Origin: Pseudomonas sp.
GTDB taxonomy: Bacteria; Pseudomonadota; Gammaproteobacteria; Pseudomonadales; Pseudomonadaceae
Length of the DNA: 8,256 nt
Assembly: GCA_003527165.1 (NCBI GenBank)
Contig: DPSI01000371.1
Span: 1-8,256 of the forward strand
Reading direction: 5' to 3'
This document shows, piece by piece, positions 5,751 to 8,256 of the stretch. The position numbers were made by a program, and so were the translations under genes. The first letter of the stretch is position 1. Each line of letters opens with the position of its first letter. Under the pieces are notes generated by a model that saw nothing but the letters and a program-made list of their open reading frames with translations, searched no databases and was not told where the DNA came from.

Positions 5751-6530
5751 ATGCTTGAGCTCAGCGATGCCCAGATCGGCGCCTGGGTCGGGCAGTTTCT
5801 GCTGCCACTGTTTCGCATCGCGGCGCTGCTGATGAGCATGCCGATCATTGGAACCCAGCTGGTGCCGATGCGCGTGCGGCTGTATCTCGCAGTCGCCATT
5901 GCGGTGGTGCTGGTACCGGCGCTGCCGCCGGTTCCGGTCGTCGAGGCGTTGAGTGCGCAGGCCCTGGTATTGATTGCCGAGCAGATATTGATCGGCGTGA
6001 TGCTGGGGTTCGTGCTGCAGTTGTTTTTTCAGGTGTTCATCGTCTCCGGCCAGCTGCTTGCCATGCAGATGGGATTGGGCTTCGCCTCGATGGTCGATCC
6101 GGCCAATGGCGTCTCGGTGCCGGTGATTGGCCAGTTCTTCAACATGCTGGTGATACTGCTGTTCCTGGCCATGAACGGTCATCTGGTCGTGCTGGAAATC
6201 CTCACCGAAAGTTTCGTGACTTTGCCGATCGGTGGCTGGCTGGTCGGTACCAATCACTTCTCAGAAGTGGCGGGCAAGCTCGGCTGGGTGCTGGGTGCCG
6301 GCTTGCTGCTGGTGTTGCCGGCAATCACCGCGCTACTGGTCGTCAATCTGGCCTTCGGCCTGATGACCCGTGCGGCGCCACAGTTGAACATCTTCTCGAT
6401 CGGCTTCCCGTTGACCCTGGTGCTCGGCCTGATCATCGTCTGGATCGGCATGGCCGATATCCTCGCGCAGTATCAGACCTTCGTCAGCGAAGCGCTGGGC
6501 ATGCTGCGCGAACTGATCGGGCTACGTTGA
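5751..6530 (+). CDS. fliR: Flagellar type III export gate protein FliR
   Basis: A 259-residue polytopic inner-membrane protein; one copy completes the FliP5-FliQ4-FliR1 export gate. ATG 5751 gives the expected start MLELSDAQIGAW and follows TAAGG (5737-5741) with 9 bases of spacing. An in-frame GTG at 5727 would add eight residues unlike the family (MPRVRRAP). There are about six hydrophobic segments. The conserved stretch QMGLGFASMVDPANG at residues 106-120, followed by VSVPVIGQF, marks it as FliR. The gene is complete and follows fliQ by 36 bases. Confidence 0.97.
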   Translation: MLELSDAQIGAWVGQFLLPLFRIAALLMSMPIIGTQLVPMRVRLYLAVAIAVVLVPALPPVPVVEALSAQALVLIAEQILIGVMLGFVLQLFFQVFIVSGQLLAMQMGLGFASMVDPANGVSVPVIGQFFNMLVILLFLAMNGHLVVLEILTESFVTLPIGGWLVGTNHFSEVAGKLGWVLGAGLLLVLPAITALLVVNLAFGLMTRAAPQLNIFSIGFPLTLVLGLIIVWIGMADILAQYQTFVSEALGMLRELIGLR

Positions 6531-6534
6531 TGCG

Positions 6535-6555
6535 GACACCTTCTTTAGCGGTGTC
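6535..6555 (+). repeat. Short inverted repeat abutting the flhB ribosome-binding site
   Basis: GACACC (6535-6540) and GGTGTC (6550-6555) can form a 6-bp stem with a 9-base loop in the 36-base gap between fliR and flhB. The stem ends exactly at the GGAGG site (6556-6560), so it could affect flhB translation. It is short and may be chance. Confidence 0.3.
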
Positions 6556-6566
6556 GGAGGCCCTGA

Positions 6567-7703
6567 ATGGCTGAGAGCGAAAGTGGTGCCGACAAAAGCG
6601 AGGAACCCACGGAGAAACGTCTCCGTGAATCCCGTGAAAAAGGCCAGCTTGCCCGTTCACGTGAACTGAACACGGTGGCGGTTACGCTGGGGGGGATCGG
6701 CGGTTTGCTGGCCTCCGGCGGTAGCCTGGCCGGTAGCCTGATGGCCATGATGCAAGGCAGCTTCGACCTGAGCCGCGAAACCCTGCTGGACGAAACCGCC
6801 ATGGTGCGGCTGCTGATGAGCAGTGGCATGATCGCGCTCGAAGCCATCATGCCACTGCTCATCGTGCTGCTGCTCGTCTCCATCATCGGTCCGATCTCGC
6901 TGGGCGGCTGGCTGTTTTCGGCCAAGGCGATGGCGCCCAAGTTCAGCCGCATGAACCCCGGTCCCGGTTTGAAGCGGATGTTCTCGACCAAGGCGCTAGT
7001 GGAGCTGCTGAAAGCGCTGGGCAAGTTTCTCGTGGTGCTGTTGGTGGCGCTGGCGGTGCTCGGCGCCTATCAGGATGACCTGCTGTCCATCGCCAAGCAG
7101 CCGCTGGATCTCGCCATCATGCACAGTGCCGAGGTGGTGGGCTGGTGTGCACTGTGGATGGCCTGCGGGCTGATCCTGATCGCCGCGGTGGATGTGCCGT
7201 TCCAGCTCTGGGATAACAAGCAGAAGCTGATGATGACCAAGCAGGAAGTGCGCGACGAATACAAGGACAGCGAAGGCAAGCCCGAGGTCAAATCGCGGAT
7301 TCGCCAGTTGCAGCGTGATGCCGCCCAGCGCCGGATGATGCAGGCGGTGCCGGAGGCCGATGTCGTCATTACCAACCCGACCCACTTCGCCGTGGCGTTG
7401 AAATACGACGGCGACAAGGGCGGGGCACCGATGCTGGTGGCCAAGGGCGGCGACTTCGTCGCCCTGAAGATTCGCGAAATCGCCAACGAGCATCAGGTGA
7501 CGGTGCTCGAATCTCCGGCGCTGGCGCGGGCGGTGTATTACTCCACCGAGCTCGACCAGGAAATCCCTGCAGGACTTTATCTCGCGGTGGCGCAGGTGCT
7601 GGCGTATGTCTACCAGCTACGCCAGTACCGCTCCGGCAAGGGCAAGCGACCGGACCCGCTGAGCGATCTGCCTATCCCGCCGGACCTTCGCAGGGATGAA
7701 TAG
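6567..7703 (+). CDS. flhB: Flagellar type III export switch protein FlhB
   Basis: A 378-residue export protein that changes substrate specificity when FliK reports a finished hook. The ATG follows GGAGG (6556-6560) at 6 bases. The N-terminus (EEPTEKRLRESREKGQ) is the standard FlhB cytoplasmic tail. Four hydrophobic segments lie between about residues 30 and 215, followed by a charged linker. The autocleavage site NPTH is intact at residues 270-273 within VVITNPTHFAVALKY, so the protein should cut itself between Asn270 and Pro271. The later conserved parts (PMLVAKGGD, then ALARAVYY) are present. It is the last gene of the visible run. In many Pseudomonas flhA lies a few genes further on, outside this window. 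Confidence 0.97.
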   Translation: MAESESGADKSEEPTEKRLRESREKGQLARSRELNTVAVTLGGIGGLLASGGSLAGSLMAMMQGSFDLSRETLLDETAMVRLLMSSGMIALEAIMPLLIVLLLVSIIGPISLGGWLFSAKAMAPKFSRMNPGPGLKRMFSTKALVELLKALGKFLVVLLVALAVLGAYQDDLLSIAKQPLDLAIMHSAEVVGWCALWMACGLILIAAVDVPFQLWDNKQKLMMTKQEVRDEYKDSEGKPEVKSRIRQLQRDAAQRRMMQAVPEADVVITNPTHFAVALKYDGDKGGAPMLVAKGGDFVALKIREIANEHQVTVLESPALARAVYYSTELDQEIPAGLYLAVAQVLAYVYQLRQYRSGKGKRPDPLSDLPIPPDLRRDE

Positions 7704-7741
7704 CGGCCCGGAAGCCGCTCTCGAAGCTGAAGCCTGGGCCG
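7704..7741. other. Inverted repeat between convergent flhB and sodC, possible shared terminator
   Basis: CGGCCC (7704-7709) and GGGCCG (7736-7741) pair perfectly, and one G-T plus one G-C pair extends the stem to 8. The loop is about 22 bases and no T-run follows on either strand. It sits between two convergent genes, where a two-way terminator is expected, but the form is poor. Confidence 0.3.
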
Positions 7742-7757
7742 TCTCTTCCAGCTGCTC

Positions 7758-8256
7758 TTACTCAATCACTCCGCAAGCGACCCGAGCGCCTCCGCCCCCG
7801 AGCGGCTGCGGGTGGTCGGAATGGTTGTCGCCGCCCTTGTGAACCATCAATGCCAGGCCCTTGATGTCGCCAAGGCTTTTCAGGCGGGGTGCCAGCACCG
7901 GCTGGTTGGCCTGGCCTTCGCCGTCGACCATCAGTGCGGGCAGATCGCCCATATGGCCATCCCCCCACGGCTCGCCATGCTTGCCCGTATTCTTTGGATC
8001 CCAGTGGCCTCCGGCTGCGCCAGCAGCGAGGGTTTCGCCGTCCTTCTCCGCTGGTTCACAACTGCCCTTGGCGTGGATATGAAAACCATGCGCGCCGGAA
8101 TCCAGGCCGGATAGCTCGGGGCGGAATACCAATCCGTACTGGCTGCTCTCGATCTTGACCATGCCGACGGACTCGCCGACGCCTTCAGCCGTTACCGCCT
8201 TGACCGGCACGCTGAGGGTTTCGGCTTGTAGGGTCATGGCCGTGCAGCCGGCGAGG
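7758..8256 (-). CDS. sodC: Cu/Zn superoxide dismutase SodC, probably a lipoprotein, 5' truncated
   Basis: The enzyme converts superoxide to oxygen and hydrogen peroxide in the periplasm. An ATG exists at 8237, but the frame runs on to the window edge and reads L-A-G-C-T-A just before it. This is a lipobox with Cys at 8244-8246, so the true start lies outside and the mature enzyme is probably lipid-anchored. Counting from the Met at 8237, copper ligands are His53 and His55 (HGFHIH), the bridging His78 (GGHWDP) and His133 (MVHKGG). Zinc ligands are His87, His95 and Asp98 ([13 protein letters not shown]). The disulphide cysteines 60 and 155 and the active-site Arg152 are present, as is the bacterial [16 protein letters not shown] stretch. 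It points toward flhB and is unlikely to share its control. The stop is TAA (complement of 7758-7760). Confidence 0.95.
   Translation of the reverse strand, partial: LAGCTAMTLQAETLSVPVKAVTAEGVGESVGMVKIESSQYGLVFRPELSGLDSGAHGFHIHAKGSCEPAEKDGETLAAGAAGGHWDPKNTGKHGEPWGDGHMGDLPALMVDGEGQANQPVLAPRLKSLGDIKGLALMVHKGGDNHSDHPQPLGGGGARVACGVIE

Noticed and set aside
5331..6257. A 308-codon open frame on the minus strand opposite fliP, fliQ and fliR
   Set aside because: Its product is rich in His, Gln, Arg and Asp with no recognisable domain, as expected from the reverse of GC-rich membrane-protein codons. The plus-strand genes are certain.
2757..7703. Search for a novel system hidden among the export genes
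   Set aside because: Every frame between fliM and flhB is explained by known flagellar genes of normal length with gaps under 40 bases. There is no room for an unrecognised gene.

Overview
The window is a stretch of flagellar operon from a GC-rich gammaproteobacterium. It most resembles a Pseudomonas, probably of the P. stutzeri (Stutzerimonas) type. The evidence is the gene order fliK-fliL-fliM-fliN-fliO-fliP-fliQ-fliR-flhB, the recognisable protein sequences, two sigma-54 type -24/-12 promoters as expected for RpoN/FleQ-controlled Pseudomonas flagellar genes, and a regulator plus Hpt pair before fliK as seen in many Pseudomonas. The species assignment comes from recognition, not from a database search.

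Layout. Positions 1-274 hold the 3' end of a gene whose product ends in a histidine-kinase-like ATPase fold. It is probably the tail of a response regulator/PP2C-type phosphatase. A small Hpt phosphotransfer protein follows (306-662), with a strong imperfect hairpin over its stop codon. A sigma-54 promoter (731-746) drives fliK (785-2005), which ends at a strong intrinsic terminator (2026-2053). A second sigma-54 promoter (2149-2164) starts the tightly packed run fliL, fliM, fliN, fliO, fliP, fliQ, fliR, flhB (2214-7703). A convergent gene at the right edge (7758-8256, minus strand) encodes a Cu/Zn superoxide dismutase. Its start is cut off, and the last visible upstream codons read as a lipoprotein signal (LAGC).

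How the genes work together. FliM and FliN build the switch-complex C-ring, and FliL sits beside the stators. FliO, FliP, FliQ, FliR and FlhB form the membrane export gate of the flagellar type III secretion system. FliK measures the hook and, through the FlhB cytoplasmic domain (NPTH cleavage site intact), switches export from hook to filament subunits. The upstream regulator and Hpt protein probably act in signalling, but what they control cannot be read from this window.

The most important oddity is in fliN. Codon 105 of an otherwise intact 156-residue reading frame is TAG (4080-4082), where FliN proteins carry Ser in a QGSVV motif. All 51 downstream codons still encode a perfectly recognisable FliN C-terminus. 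As written, the gene is broken in the middle of its SpoA domain. This may be a real nonsense mutation (predicted non-flagellated or non-motile), a base-call or assembly error, or a readthrough/reinitiation case. I see no new multi-gene system, CRISPR array, tRNA, rRNA or insertion sequence here.
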